A stretch of 64,000 nt of DNA, taken from assembly GCF_000247695.1 (NCBI RefSeq), contig NW_004624781.1, positions 10,954,182-11,018,181 on the forward strand. The letters are read 5' to 3'. Source of the stretch: Heterocephalus glaber (taxonomy: Eukaryota > Chordata > Mammalia > Rodentia > Bathyergidae). A program made the translations under genes and the position numbers. Shown here one piece after another: positions 45,524-57,420 of the stretch (position 1 is its first letter; every line of letters starts with the position of its first letter). A model generated the notes under the pieces. That model was not told the origin of the DNA and searched no databases. It was given only the letters and a program-made list of their open reading frames with translations.

Positions 45524-46304
45524 AGAGTAAAACCTTGGATTGCAAGTAATTTGTTCCACAAATGTTCTGTAAGATGAACAAACTTTTCTAATAAATTTTA
45601 ACTTGATAAATGAGCAATATCCTACAGTACGAGTAGTATGTGATGCTAAATGTCACAGCTGAGCCCATGGTCCCCCCTCCCCATTGTGGGTGATCATATC
45701 CCAAAGGCAAGAGGTTATAGAGGAGATCTTGTCTACAGAAAAGGAGGGAAAAAGGAAGAGGAATCCCTCACTTCAAGTGAGGTTAGGAAGATGTGTAACA
45801 TGTGCGAGACAGTGTAAAATTTGTAGAGAAGAACCGCCTGAGTAAGGCTGTAGCAGTGCAGGAGATGAATCTGTTTAAGAGCAGTGCAATGTCACATTTC
45901 TGTGAAATCCTCAAAAGGAGACAAAAGCAAGTGTCCTTGGATAAGTTCCTTGTGAAAGTTGCAGGAAAAGAAAAAAGATTCCATTGAGCCAACAGATAGC
46001 AGTGATTCTGCTAGTGATCATGAAAGTCATGCTATACAAGAGCCTTCCTCTCTCCTGTCTTCCTCACACCAGGCATGAAGGTTTTCAAAGGTAAGTTTGG
46101 GTTCATTTGTTTATTTTTCTTTATATTTTCTTCATTATTTTGTATTTGTATTGTAATCATTTTTATATGAATATTTTTGGGTTGTGGAATGAAGCACCTG
46201 AGTTTCCATTATTTCTTATGAGGAAATTCACTTTGATATACAAGTATTTTGGATTCCAAGTGTGTTTCCATAACGAATTATGCTCACAATCCAGGGTTTT
46301 ACTG
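45524..46304 (+). mobile_element. Tigger (TcMar) DNA transposon, internally deleted
   Basis: The termini are inverted copies: AGTAAAACCTTGGATTGCAA on the left, and CCAGGGTTTTACTG on the right (reverse complement CAGTAAAACCCTGG). Inside, TGATATACAAGTATTTTGGA and ATAACGAATTATGCTCACAA are Tigger-terminal phrases. A transposase C-terminus survives at 45802-45987. About 0.8 kb remains of an element that is 2-3 kb when complete, so most of the DDE domain is lost. Confidence 0.8.
45802..45987 (+). pseudogene. Tigger transposase C-terminal remnant
   Basis: A 61-codon frame contains AVAVQEMNLFKSSAMSHFCE and then ILKRRQKQVSLDKFLVKVAG. The SAMSHF.EILKRRQKQ.SLDKFL form is the C-terminal tail of Tigger/pogo-type (TcMar) transposases as I recall it. 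The N-terminal DNA-binding (CENP-B-like) and DDE catalytic domains are absent. It encodes no functional transposase. The region downstream (45990-46070) carries an out-of-frame SDS-type acidic continuation. Confidence 0.75.
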
Positions 46305-46309
46305 TCTAC

Positions 46310-47205
46310 ATTCCTGTTCCATCTTTTGTCTTTGACCTTGCTTATGACTTTGAAATCTAAAGGAAACATGGTAACTTCTCAATTGTGTTTTCCATCCCAG
46401 TTGCCTCTCATAGGCAGCTCTTCAGAAGGAATTCTTCTCTTTGACTTTCATTTTTTAAGAATGGATCAGCCTGGGGTTGCTCACCACCGTGTGGCTGCCC
46501 TTTTCCTGGGAGCACAGTATGAATGCGGAATGGTGAATGGTCTAGAAGAGATCGCAGCCCAGCTCTGGCCCTGCCGTGACAGCTCTCTGCAAGGTTTATG
46601 CTCCTATTTAATTGCTGTTACATCCTTCTCCATTCCCTTAGGGCCCATCTTTATGGAGAAATAGGCAGTTGGCCGAGGATGTTGGAAGTGAACATGCCTT
46701 GCTAATTACTTAATTTTCATCTGGCACAAATGAAAGCCTCTTAAGTTTAGTGGGAACCATAAGTCAATTACCTTCCTTTGCTACCAAGGAGCCTACGACT
46801 TATAACCCAAAATGAACACAGCTCTATTCCTCATCCTTGTCCTCAACCACTGCCTATGAGTCTGCTTTTCTCCTATCCTTACCATGCACAGAATGGTGGC
46901 AGGGAGTCTCTCTGAGTGTTGTTGTGAAACTGAGACAGGGGAAAAGATGCAGTATAGACAGAAAGTGCCGACATCTCATACCTCCTCTTCTTCCAGAACC
47001 TGCACTCCCCTTCACTGCCTCTGGGATACAACTGATCAAGCATGGCTCCTAACAGGCCAGTGAGGAACAGTTCTGGAAACTGAGGCTTGGAGAGGTGGTT
47101 ACACAACCCCAGGTCCTGAGGCTAACAAGTGCAATTCGAGAGTGTCAAACCGATCTGTACTGGTTCTGATTTTAGACCCTGAACCAAGGACAGAGACCTT
47201 CATTG
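46310..47205. other. Intergenic with a MIR antisense piece
   Basis: About 47070-47180 (GAAACTGAGGCTTGGAGAGG, CCCCAGGTCCTGAGGCTAAC) resembles antisense MIR. The 185-codon plus frame that starts at 46107 overlaps the Tigger 3' end and then unrecognised sequence, so I do not call a gene. Confidence 0.4.
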
Positions 47206-47208
47206 ATA

Positions 47209-47281
47209 AGGTTGTGTTTGTTTGTTTTGTGATCCTGCAGACTGAACCCAGGGTCTTCATACTGAGCTACATTCTCAGCCC
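47209..47281 (-). mobile_element. ID-type SINE, antisense, degraded
   Basis: TGATCCTGCAGACTGAACCC, AGGGTCTTCATACTGAGCTA, CATTCTCAGCCC. Lacks the 'gcctgcctcacaagtgc' segment seen in the other IDs, so it belongs to a shorter variant like the ID half at 13036. Confidence 0.8.
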
Positions 47282-47284
47282 TTT

Positions 47285-49440
47285 TTAAATTTTGAGTCAG
47301 CGTCTTGTCTCCTGCACGTTTCATGTGGTTTATCCACTGTGGTCTCATAAGCCCTGTGCAGAAGGCTAGCATGATTACAGCCCATGTGAAGGAGGGCACT
47401 GAAGTTGCAAATTCAGGCCTTTCTTACTCCAAAGTCTGTGCATTAACCATTAGAGTATAATACCATATGGTGGCTTTATTAACTCGACCGTCTCCCTCAT
47501 GGGCCCAGAGTTCTTCAGTCTTATATCAGGGCAGTTTCCTATTCATTTTGCACTCTCAGCCTGCAAGCTAAGACTTGTCACCTCACAAGCTCTGGCCCAT
47601 TTGCACTGAACCCTCCTTTCCTCCAAGTGCCCCTTGAATGAGGTGCCATATATAAGATGCGTAAGTTAATTTTGCACGGAATATTTTGAAAAAGGGAACC
47701 GTGTCATCATCTTCCTGTTGTAGACACAGACTCATAACCTCAATGGAATTTCCTCAGGTCTTCCCAAGTCCTTGATGGAAAACGCCTCTGTGAAGAAGTT
47801 CCCATGCAAGGGTGTCCCTGTGGTCACCTCCACTGTCGCTCTATCAAGTGCTGGCCATGCTCCCCTCTGGGGACATGCTCAACTTGTCCTTCCCTTCACC
47901 TTCAGTGAGGTGAGCCCACGGGACTGGCTTTGGCCCACGCAATGTAGACATAAGTGACTAATGTCAGCTCCACGATGAAACTGTAAGAGTCCACATTTGA
48001 TTTCCCCTAGTCCAGTAACCAGTGGGTTTAAAAGGTGGCTATGAAGAGCAGATCCCCATAGCTGACCTGCAGTGAATGTTACTGTCAGCGAGACACTAGC
48101 ATTTGTCATTAGGAACTCTTAGCATCTGCCAGTAGATTGATATAGTACTTCAAGCCCAATGCAGTGACTCGTGGTGTGGTCATTTCACATAGCAGAAGGG
48201 AAGGAATAGCATCAAACAGGGCCTTCACCCCAAAGCTTTTGATCCCACTGGGAACTTAATGACTGTCATCAAGCTTAAGAAAGTCTCACTCAGAAGATAC
48301 CATGGATCATTTGTCCTCCATCTCCACTGGGTGGTGAAATGATTGAAATTAACCCAAGCTACTGCTGAAGAAATGTATGTTGGTTGAACAGACATAACAC
48401 AAAGGTCGGAGGGTAGAGTGACATTCCAGAACCTCCTTCCTGAGGCCCTGTTGACATCTGCAGAGACGTCCACCAGGCTGAGGAGGTTGTGAGAGAGTGC
48501 TGGGAGGAGGTGGACCTATTGCTCCCAGAGACAGTTTGGTGGCTTTATGATTTTATTATAGCTTCAATCCTGGCTGGTTAGAAGATTCATTTATACATTT
48601 AACCAGACTTTCCCAGGGTGAAAACTTCCCCCAGAGGTCAGTTAAACACTTTTAGGGATACAATCAGTCTATGAGGCCACCAGGGTATCATTCGCCACAT
48701 CGCAGCAGCAATTTACCAAATGGCACCCTCGTGGCCGAGAGTGAGCGTGCACATCTGTAAGGAGCTTCCTGCAGGTCCAGGGAGGCCTGCTCGCAATTCT
48801 CCTGGCCATGCATGGACAGCCAAGGTGGACGATCGGAACAGCAGGGCCTCCTGGTGTCTTTTGTGTCCTTATCCCGTCTCACACTTGGCTGCTGTGTTGG
48901 TAAAAGGTCCCCAAGGTTAGCTAGTAAGGGAGGCAGGTGCGAGCTTTTCCCCCTGGTTAGGATCACCTCCCATGGGCACCTTCCCTCCAAGAGGCCTGCT
49001 GTGTTGGCAGCCACTTTCTGCCCAGGATCCTACCCATCAAGGGCTCTTCCTGGGCCACATCCCCAGGAAATGGACCCCTGACTTAGCCTTGCCTTCTCTC
49101 TCTTACTTTATCCTCATGAATGTCCCCGTCTTGATGTTACACTAAGGATCGGTTGGAACAGTGCGTGAAAAGACTTAAGGTGCTAAGCAGAGAAGAAACA
49201 TCAACTGCTCTTGTTGCTTGCTATCTACTGTGTGTGCCAGGCGCTGGAGTGCTAGAGGCAGAAATGCCACGTCGTCCTTATACTGAGGAAACCCACGCGT
49301 TTGGAACAGGGATTCTCTGTGGGTCCCTGAACTCCTGGGGACTGATCAACCCATATTCAGACCTCTTTGAGGGGAAACTCTGGGGCCCATTAGCTGGGAA
49401 GGAGCCCCCCAAGTGACTCTGACCCATGCTCAGCTTGAAA
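47285..49440. other. Intergenic with weak old repeats
   Basis: MIR-like phrases at about 47330-47470 and an LTR-like phrase at about 47920-48100 (GGACTGGCTTTGGCCCACGC, AATGTAGACATAAGTGACTA) are suggestive only. Antisense L2-like CTATCTACTGTGTGTGCCAG is at 49220-49250. No gene is seen. Confidence 0.35.
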
Positions 49441-49446
49441 ACCTCT

Positions 49447-49490
49447 CTTGCTCAATGTTAAAGCCCTGGGATCAATCCTCTGTACCAACA
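49447..49490 (+). mobile_element. ID SINE 3' half
   Basis: CTTGCTCAATGTTAAAGCCC, TGGGATCAATCCTCTGTACC resembles the ID half of the B1-ID copies (compare AGCTCAGTGTAAAGGTCCTG at 41118). Confidence 0.6.
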
Positions 49491-49496
49491 CGCATG

Positions 49497-49499
<3 letters not shown>

Positions 49500-49538
<39 letters not shown>

Positions 49539-49552
49539 TACCCACATACACA
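49500..49552. repeat. (CA)n microsatellite in the SINE tail
   Basis: GCGCACACAC followed by a CA run to about 49528, then interrupted TACACACATA units. The open frames across it give the Thr/His or Val/Cys repeats typical of translated CA/TG. Confidence 0.95.
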
Positions 49553-52500
49553 AACCCTGCTGGCCGCAGTGTGGCGGGGCTCTTGTGTAGAAGGGGAAGG
49601 ACCCCCTGGGAGCAGTAGGCTGCCCAGTGAGAGGAGGGAGGCATGCCACTTCCCTGTCCACTGCTTTTCCTCTTCTCCTTCATCCCTGTCCCCTTCTTTC
49701 TGTAGTTCCTTCCTAACACACACCCTCCCTAGTCTCACTATCCTATACAGATTGAGCCCAAGTTAGTGCTTTGGGAAGGACTTGTCTGACTGACAAGGAA
49801 GCTGTTGTCCATGAAGGCAATGATTTATTCAGGAGCTCTGCACAGGCCCAGCAGAAAGGAAGTGATCAAGGGCAGGGCTGATGTCACTCTGCAACTGAGG
49901 GAAGGGGCGCTGTCACATAGCTCTGCCGCCAAGAGTTGGAAGATACTGGTCTTTTCTGTGTGTCCCACTTCCCCCAGCCATGACATGGGGGTGACAACAG
50001 GAGCTGCCTCACTGTGCTGGTACTCGGGACATACATATAACGTGCAGAGAAAAGGTCTGCGCCCCGGGAAGGTGAGTGGCCAGGAGCTGTTAGTACATAA
50101 ACATGAAGGGTGACATGACATGACAGCCCTGGGACTTAGATAAAGGCTTCTCCGTTCTCTTCTCTTTCCACTCATCTATCCCCTCTTTCCTTTTTTCTTT
50201 TCCTTGGTCTGAGATTTTAGCTTCATTTTTGTTTTTCATTTTATTATTGTTTGCATTTGAGAGAAAATGTGTTGTGTAAACATGAGCACTAGAATTAAAT
50301 AGCCCTATGTTGAGGGCTTACATTTGCTGAATATTAACTTGGGAGGTCTGGTCAGACTCTTCACACAGCTGGGCTAAGTTTCTCTGCAAGCAAAGATGGA
50401 ATAAAGTAGTTCCTAGCTCTGAGGATTTCATGTGCTGGTGTCAATGAGCAGCCTCAGTAAGGTTCACGATATGTGGTTTCTTGTCCCTGAGGCCACATCC
50501 CAGGAAACACAAGGTCACAGATCCCAAGTCTGTGCCCGTGTCCTGTGGTACCCAAATCCACCCTGTCAGTGAGATCAAACTAACTCCAGTCCAGCCCAGT
50601 GCTTAAGGCCAAGGCTGATTGCTGACCTTGTCCACCCAGCTGGCTACGGTGTGGCTGCCAGTGAACTTCAAAGACTGGCCACCTTCATGCTCACATGCAC
50701 GGGATGCTTCTGTGTCCCCTCCCACAGCCTGCATCTGGACCCTGCAGATCCCTTTGCTCACATTAAGACGATGGCGATTTAGACACTGTTTTGCCAGCAA
50801 GTGATGAGAGCAGCCAGTGAAGCTTGGGGCTGTAGCCTCAGACAGTGGACCAGGGCCCTCAGTGGCACTTGGGGGCCCCAAGCCTCCCCTTCACTTAAAC
50901 ACCCTGGGAGTGACTTTAGACAGATCCCTGCTGAACTCACTTGTTTCCTCCTGTCCTTGAAAGCCTGCCTAACCATCTGAGTCCACAGTATTACTTATTT
51001 TCTAATAGACTTCCTTAGCACCAGAACATTCCACCCATAACATCTTCCACATTGAACATCTGCTTTTACCCATCTTTTACCCAACTTCCTCCAACGCTGT
51101 GTCTTTTGTAGTGCCAAGTCTTCTTTAGGCAATTAAATGGAATTGCCTAGGGGCCCTCGAAATCATCTAATCCATCCAACCAAAAAAAGGGGAAACCCAG
51201 AGATGTTGAGCAATTTTCCAAAGTCACACAGCTTTCTGGCAGCCGTGCTAGGGCTCCTGAGTTTGGCCTCTGCAGTAGAAAGGTGGTCGATGAGGAATGA
51301 TCCATCCGTGCATGATTTTTGGTCATGTCACCATGAATAAATGTGAAGGATAACAGCTGTGCAGACCCAAGGATTTATGTCCTTTATTATGACAACATAT
51401 CCCCGGGAAGAAAATATTTGTGGGTCTAACTTTCGGATGTGAAGTAAGTGTCACACTGAAATGTTATTGACTCTATAGTGCTTCCTACTCTGATAAATGC
51501 ATCCAATATGTTCCTGGTGACTCATGTATGTACACAGCAGCTATATTTTTTCCTTCTCAGTAATATTTTTGTTGCTCTACACAGAGCTCCCCTGAAACCC
51601 TGCATATGCATTGATAATTAGCCACATCATTATGGAATTTCATCCAGAAATTAATAATGTGGTTATTCAAAATCTCAAGCAGGCTGACAGCCAGCAATCA
51701 CTTGAGGGGAGAAATAACATGCAAACTGATGGTTTATCTTCTTTCTTCAACAAATGAGCGAGTCTACAAGCCAGACAACATATTGGAACGTGTAGGTTGA
51801 ACAGTGTATCTAGGAGATCCCTGTAAACAGGAAGGGTTTGCTATAATGTAGATTGGTTCTTTCTTAAAGAATTATTTTTCTTAATAGAGAAAAAAATTAT
51901 ATAAAGGGATGTGATGCAATGTGTTCGTTTTTCACATTGTCCTAAGAGGTTTCACAAGATCCCAAACAGAAAACTGTGAAATAAAATTAACGATGTCATA
52001 AATGACATGAAAGCTTTAGGACTAAAAATATGCAGAGACCCTTAAGTGGCAGAAACTCTGCTGAAAAGAAGCATAGTTTACAAAAGGATGAGGATCCTGG
52101 TCTTATCAACCTCGGGTATCTCTTTTCCAAAATATATGGGAAAAATCACCCGCCCTTTAGAAGAGACCTTTTATGGTCCTCAGAAATCACTTTAAGGTCC
52201 TTTAGAGTTTCCAGGTATTTATATAACTTTCAATGCCAGAAGGCACCAAAAAAGGGAAAAAAGAGATCTTTCTCAAGATCCATCATACAAAAATATGGAA
52301 AGAAATGAGATGCAAAATAATAAATAAAATACATTTTCTATGTAAGTACCCCAGGTCTTGCAAAAGCAGATCTGACCTTCAGATGATACAGCAGAATTCT
52401 CTAAACATCGCTTCACCAGAAATTGGCACCCATACCAGTGTTTTTGCTTTAAGGATAGATAGGTAACACATTGAATCGCCAGCAATTCATTAGAATTCAA

Positions 52501-52690
52501 CACTGAGAGAATCTCTGGTGATATCTGACCCGAGGCTGCTCACTGGAGACAGCTGAAATGGCAACTGATACAGCCATGTATTTTAATTGTAAAAGGTCTT
52601 AAAAGATGACGAGTTCCAAAACTGAATGGGAAAAGGTCCTCCCCAAAGTATTGGTCAAAATTGTGTTTGTTTAATCAGTGCATTTGGTTG
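49553..52690. other. Intergenic, one MIR-like piece
   Basis: About 51150-51285 (GAAACCCAGAGATGTTGAGC, CAAAGTCACACAGCTTTCTG) is an antisense MIR or related old repeat. The rest of this 3.1 kb, including the CA-rich edge and C/T-rich 50130-50190, is unrecognised and could hold conserved regulatory DNA. Confidence 0.4.
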
Positions 52691-52693
52691 AAC

Positions 52694-52873
52694 AAGAGTG
52701 ATTCTCAGACTTGTCTGCTCATTAGAGTTACCTGGGGAGCCTTTACTACGCCCAGCCTGGGCTGCACCGAAAACTAATTACAGCAGAATCTCTGGGGGTG
52801 GAACCCAGGCATGAGCACCTTTTAAAGCTCCCTGGGTGAGTACAGTGCCAGCCAAGCTTTCAATCCTCTGATC
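52694..52873. mobile_element. MER5A-type hAT transposon
   Basis: GATTCTCAGACTTGTCTGCT, CATTAGAGTTACCTGGGGAG, CAGAATCTCTGGGGGTGGAA, CCCAGGCATGAGCACCTTTT, AAAGCTCCCTGGGTGAG is the MER5A order, with short inverted ends. Non-coding. Confidence 0.85.
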
Positions 52874-52924
52874 TAGAGAAAAAGACACCAGAGTGATGGA
52901 ATTATTCGCTTCCATTGTTTACTC

Positions 52925-53332
52925 CCCTCACAGTAGTTCTACCCACTCCCATCCTTGCTGTGGTCTTTTGGTGGATAGAATATACTTCCCCAGCCTTTGA
53001 CTTTGAGTTGGGTCATATGACTTATTTTGACCAATAAGATGTTAATAATGTAATGCTTGTGCATAAGCTTGAACTGTGCTTGGTGGATGGGCTTTCTCTC
53101 TTGTGCACCTGCTTTTGGCTCCGAGTGGAGCGTTGCTCAGTCTGTCACTGACCCTAGAAGAATGAGAGTCTGGTAAAGCAGAACTAAGCTCAACCAGCAC
53201 CTGGAGCTGAGCTTGGTAACTCCAGCTTGCCTTTGGATAAAAGAATGAAAAAGAAGTGTTTATATCAATAAGCAGGGCAAAGTTTGGGGTGGTTTATTTG
53301 GCTGTATAGTTCAGAGGTAACTGATATGCCTA
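52925..53332 (+). mobile_element. MLT1-like MaLR LTR
   Basis: Internal GGGTCATATGACTTATTTTG, ACCAATAAGATGTTAATAAT and the 3' end GGGGTGGTTTATTTGGCTGT, ATAGTTCAGAGGTAACTGAT agree with the MLT1 3' end ('ttggggtggtttgttacgcagcaatagataactgatac'). Confidence 0.65.
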
Positions 53333-53915
53333 AAATGGAAAAAAATATTTAATGTGTGTTCAAGAACATGCTAGGTAAACGAATACTTTTGCTGGCATTA
53401 GAGGGTCACAAATCAGAAGTTCCTCTGAAGAAACATTTGACCCATAATATCCACCATGTTGTGGCTTTTTGGAATAGCACTACTGTGTTTGTCACCCTTC
53501 TGATCTGTTAAGCAGAAAATATTTCTGCTGATTTCCTACTCAGCTTCACACAGGGCCTCTACCTAAATATCTGTCTTCAGCAGGGCAGAGCTGGCCTTCT
53601 GAATCATCAATGCCCCAGGCTAGTTGGACAGCATTTTTTTCTTTTTCTTCTTCTTTTTTTTAAAAAAAATTCAAATTTAAGTTTCATCCAAGTTTTTCTA
53701 GAAGAACAACAATAAAAAGCCTTCTCTATGTAACTACCACCAAAATGGTGAGACATACGTAGACTCACAGTAGGTTCTTACATGGGGCTGGAATTCTGTG
53801 GGCTGCTACCGTCATAAGCCATAGAGGCACAGTTCTTACTCTCTTAAAAAGAACTCTCCTTTAGAATCCGTGGTGTCCACATATGTGCACTCATGAATCA
53901 GATGCTCTTGTATCT
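53333..53915. other. Intergenic, nothing recognised
   Basis: No gene. A T/C-rich patch lies at about 53635-53680. Confidence 0.35.
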
Positions 53916-53918
53916 AGG

Positions 53919-54102
53919 ACAGTGTTCTCAAACTTGAGCATACATCAAACTCACCAGGAAGGCTCATTGCAACAGACTGCTGCACCCCACTCGGAAAGTG
54001 TCTCACTCTGCACGTCTGGCTGAGTCCTGAGAATCTGAATTACTACCAGCTGCTTGGTCACGCTGCTGCTGCTGGCCTGGGGACCACACTTGGAGAACCA
54101 CT
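53919..54102. mobile_element. MER5A-type hAT transposon, near full length
   Basis: Begins ACAGTGTTCTCAAACTTGAG and ends ACCACACTTGGAGAACCACT, the inverted ends of MER5A. The centre reads CCTGAGAATCTGAATTACTA. It is the second MER5A within 1.3 kb and flanks the MLT1 LTR on the other side. Confidence 0.85.
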
Positions 54103-55105
54103 CATTTGGGGTGAAAAAGTCTGTGTGTGTGAGAGTTTCCCTCTGGGACATTGCCTCAGAAAAGAAAGGTTCTTACGTATTTCCTTTATTGGAGGTGTTT
54201 GTGTACAATACTGGGAAATACAAATGGAGCAGCAAACTCAACTCTTTGGAAAACACTCCTATGTTCCCATATTTACTTCCTAAATTTGTATCTTTAGCCC
54301 TGAGTCTAGGAAAAACAATGCATGAAATGCCTCCTTTTCGGGGACACTTCCCTGATTTCTCTAACAACAAACACCAGCTTGTTCTGAGGCTGTTTACCTA
54401 AACCCATTCCAAGGCAGGTGATGTTTGAGCTCTTAAGGTACAGGTGCTGACGGCCTTGTCTTAGGCCCTCATAGAGAATGTACGATCTATCTGATTCATC
54501 TTAAAATCCCCTACAGTCATTAATGTATTTTTAAAAACAAAATAAATATTTATAGAAGCTAAGACTTATGAGTGAATTTCTATAAAAGGGTGGCTCAGAA
54601 GTTCAAACGAATAAAACTTAGCATTGTCAAACGCAATTACCATTAACCACACATGGGTACTTAATATCAATTTAGTGACAATTAAATAAAATTAAAAATC
54701 CAGTTCCAAGCTACAGTAACCCAGACAGTATGGTGTTTGCAAAAGAATAAACAAATGGACCAATGAAACAGAAGATAAAATAGGTACACATATATATTGT
54801 CAACTGACCTTTGGCAGAGCCACAAAGACAATACATACATTGCCAAATGTAGTTCTCCTTACTGAAGCTCTACAGGGGAATATAGCTGCCCAGGACAGGG
54901 CCCTTCCTGCTACATACCTAGAGGGAGAGGCTGTTGTGAAGGTCTGTGGGCAGTTCAGGCCTCGTCTCTGAATGATTTTAGGACGGGTACATAATGTCAG
55001 TTAGTATAGCTGTGAACATCCTACATTCCCTGTAAGATCCATGTCTTTCTCCCTTCTCTTTAGCATGCAGCTCTGGTCTCCTTATAAGGACCAAAAGCAC
55101 AATTA
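54103..55105. other. Intergenic, nothing recognised
   Basis: Frames of 115 codons plus (54054-54401) and 65 minus overlap and are not recognised. No repeat seen. Confidence 0.35.
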
Positions 55106-55109
55106 AGAT

Positions 55110-55430
55110 TTTCTAAAATTTTATTTTATTAGTATATGTTTTTGCTGCATAATCATTTGTTTTGGGGAACTATCCATCTATCTTTCTATATAGTATCTTA
55201 ATCATTTTTATCCCATTTCTCTACTTTCTCCCCTCTCCTCACTTCTCTAGATCCCTCCTTCCTCCATCCCAGAACATCTACCTCCCTGTTTCTTATCATC
55301 TCTCCTTTATTTTGCTCTTTATATTTTGCGTTCCTCATATAAGAGAAACAATGCCACGTTTAATCTTCTGTGTCTGATGTATTTCACTTAGCATTATAGT
55401 CTCCAGATCCATCCAAGATTTTGTTAACTC
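55110..55430 (-). mobile_element. Rodent-type L1 3' end, antisense
   Basis: TTTTATTTTATTAGTATATG, CTCTCCTCACTTCTCTAGAT, CTCCTTTATTTTGCTCTTTA, TTCCTCATATAAGAGAAACA, GTGTCTGATGTATTTCACTT, AGCATTATAGTCTCCAGATC, CATCCAAGATTTTGTTAAC. A second copy of the element at 35625-35930. Confidence 0.65.
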
Positions 55431-56975
55431 TTGGGCCAGGACGTCTCCAGCTGTACCCTAACAATTACACTTAATAGAGTGGCAGCACACCTACTGTGTG
55501 CCAGAGGTGTACCCTGCTGACCCTGTCCATTATATCTGTATAAGCCGTGTAGTAATTTTAAATTTTCTAGTAGGCAAATTTTGAAAAAGTTTAAAAGGGA
55601 TGAGATTGAGTTGCATAATATATTTCATTTAACCCCATATCCAAACCATTGCTATTTTACCATGCGACCAATATACAATTAATGCAGCTGATGAACTGGG
55701 TGGCTCTGAGCAAGTCACCTGTCTGCATTTTAGGGTCCTCATCTATGCAGTGGGCTGGGGTGGGGTGGACACTAACCACTTCCATCTTTCTCTTTTCTTC
55801 TCTATGTCTACCAAACTTGGCTCTCCTGTTTCCACGCAGGAGGATCTCAGCTTCTCGCTGCTACTGTGATGTTGACAAGGGGTTCCTCTGACCCTGGTTT
55901 TTCTTGGTGGGCAGCCACCCTGAATGCAACCCCTCCAGCCAGAAGAACGCCCTCCCATGCCAAACAGGAGGGCAGCATTTGCCTTCCAGTTAGTTTCTTC
56001 TGTTTTCAGCATATGGCCCAGCTTCAGCTACTCCATGAAGGAAAAAAAAAAGAAAAGAAAAGAAAAGAAAGAAAGGAAGAAAAAAAAAGAGCCTTATTGT
56101 CCAGGCACTCAGGTTTAATTTTCTGTCTTCTTTGTTCTTATGCATGTTGTAGAAAGCTCCACACTCCCAAGGAAACTCTTCTGTATATTTCCATCATTTT
56201 CCTTCTCTCTCTCCCTCTCTAAGAAATGCAAGAAAATAACTGTCAACTTTTTTTGCATACATAAATTTTAACAGCCCATACATGTCAACTAATCTTTTAT
56301 CCCAGGAAGGAAAGGCTTATTTCAAGTGACTGAAAGTTGCAATGCTTAGGTTTTCATTCTTGTTGTATAATGGAATCACTGTGTGGGCATACTATTTTAT
56401 GATTAGTTCATCCTTTGCATTCCCCAAATCCACTAACTCTAATAAGTGCCTACTATGTGCAAGACCATAATCCCTGTTGGCAAGAAATATATTTTCTACC
56501 AGGGAGGTTGAGGCAAATGCTAAAGCAGCTGTACCACAAGGCAGATGGGACATATCATTTCCTTAAGAGACACACAAAGCACTCAGTTCAAACACTGTAT
56601 TTGTTTTGGGGTAAATCAAGGAATGCTCCACAGAAGAGTCATCATAGTCAATGGACCCTGAAAGAAAGGTAGGTTGCAGTATACCAGGAAGACAGGGAGG
56701 GCACTGAGGGAGAGGAGGCACCTATGTGATGAGTACTAAGGGAGGAGCAGGAGAAGGAAGAAGAGGAGGAGCAGAGAAGGAGGTAGTATGTGGCCTGAGC
56801 CGAGGACCACACCTGCATTGTAGAGATTATGTAAGGATGTAAAGCACATTGGCAATCTCACACTGGCCTGAGACGCACACTTCCTTTCCTCCACCCCTGG
56901 GAGACAGCATTAATCAAACTCAGCCCACGTCTTTGCAACCAACCTCAGGAGCACCCCCTCAACCCCATGAGATCA
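55431..56975. other. Intergenic with small repeats
   Basis: A MIR-like phrase lies at about 55690-55760. An A/GAAA-rich tract is at 56041-56092. Antisense L2-like AATAAGTGCCTACTATGTGC is at about 56440. Purine-rich GGAGGA at 56740-56790. No gene is recognised. Confidence 0.4.
56041..56092. repeat. A-rich/(GAAAA)n repeat
   Basis: An AAAG-type A-rich tract, probably a decayed retroposon tail. It yields Lys/Glu-rich chance frames. Confidence 0.85.
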
Positions 56976-56979
56976 ACTT

Positions 56980-57420
56980 GCCATCCTTGGTGTAGGAGGG
57001 CAGTGATAAGTGAGGTAGAGCCTTGAATACTGTACTGACTAGTTAGTAGTTAATTGGATGGGCAATGGGGAGCCATTAAAGTGTTGTAAGCAGGAGAGTG
57101 ACATGGTGGGAAATGAGAGCTGTAGTTCAGGGTAATTAACTTGGCAGCGCTATCTGGAATGGATCAGAGTGGTTACAGGACTGAAGGCCAGTTATTTGGA
57201 AGGTTACTGCAATGGTTTGGGTTAGCAATAATGGCTGGAACCGGATGCATGCAGAAAGGAAGTGCAGATGTCATAAAGGATGAATTTATACAGCTAGGAA
57301 AGTATGTGAGGAAAAGGAGAACTAAGTGTAGGAGTGAGAGAAAGGAGTTGATTACCATAGGGTAGAATAGACTTAATATCTGGAGAGGAGACTGGGACTG
57401 GCTAGGGGGCAGGGAGAGTC
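56980..57420 (+). mobile_element. Old L2-type or other ancient repeat
   Basis: GATGGGCAATGGGGAGCCAT, TAAAGTGTTGTAAGCAGGAG, AGTGACATGGTGGGAAATGA, TGGAAGGTTACTGCAATGGT, TTGGGTTAGCAATAATGGCT, GGAAAGTATGTGAGG track a common ancient mammalian repeat ('gagccattgaagggttttaagcaggg ... ggctattgcaatagtcc'). Family name uncertain. Confidence 0.5.

Noticed and set aside
46107..46664. 185-codon plus-strand frame after the Tigger element
   Set aside because: The first half is Tigger terminal sequence and the second half is unrecognised, with hydrophobic T-rich coding. No start context or homology supports a gene.
49390..49766. Open frames of 67-117 codons around 49.5 kb
   Set aside because: They are driven by the CA/TG microsatellite (Thr/His or Val/Cys repeats) and overlap on both strands.
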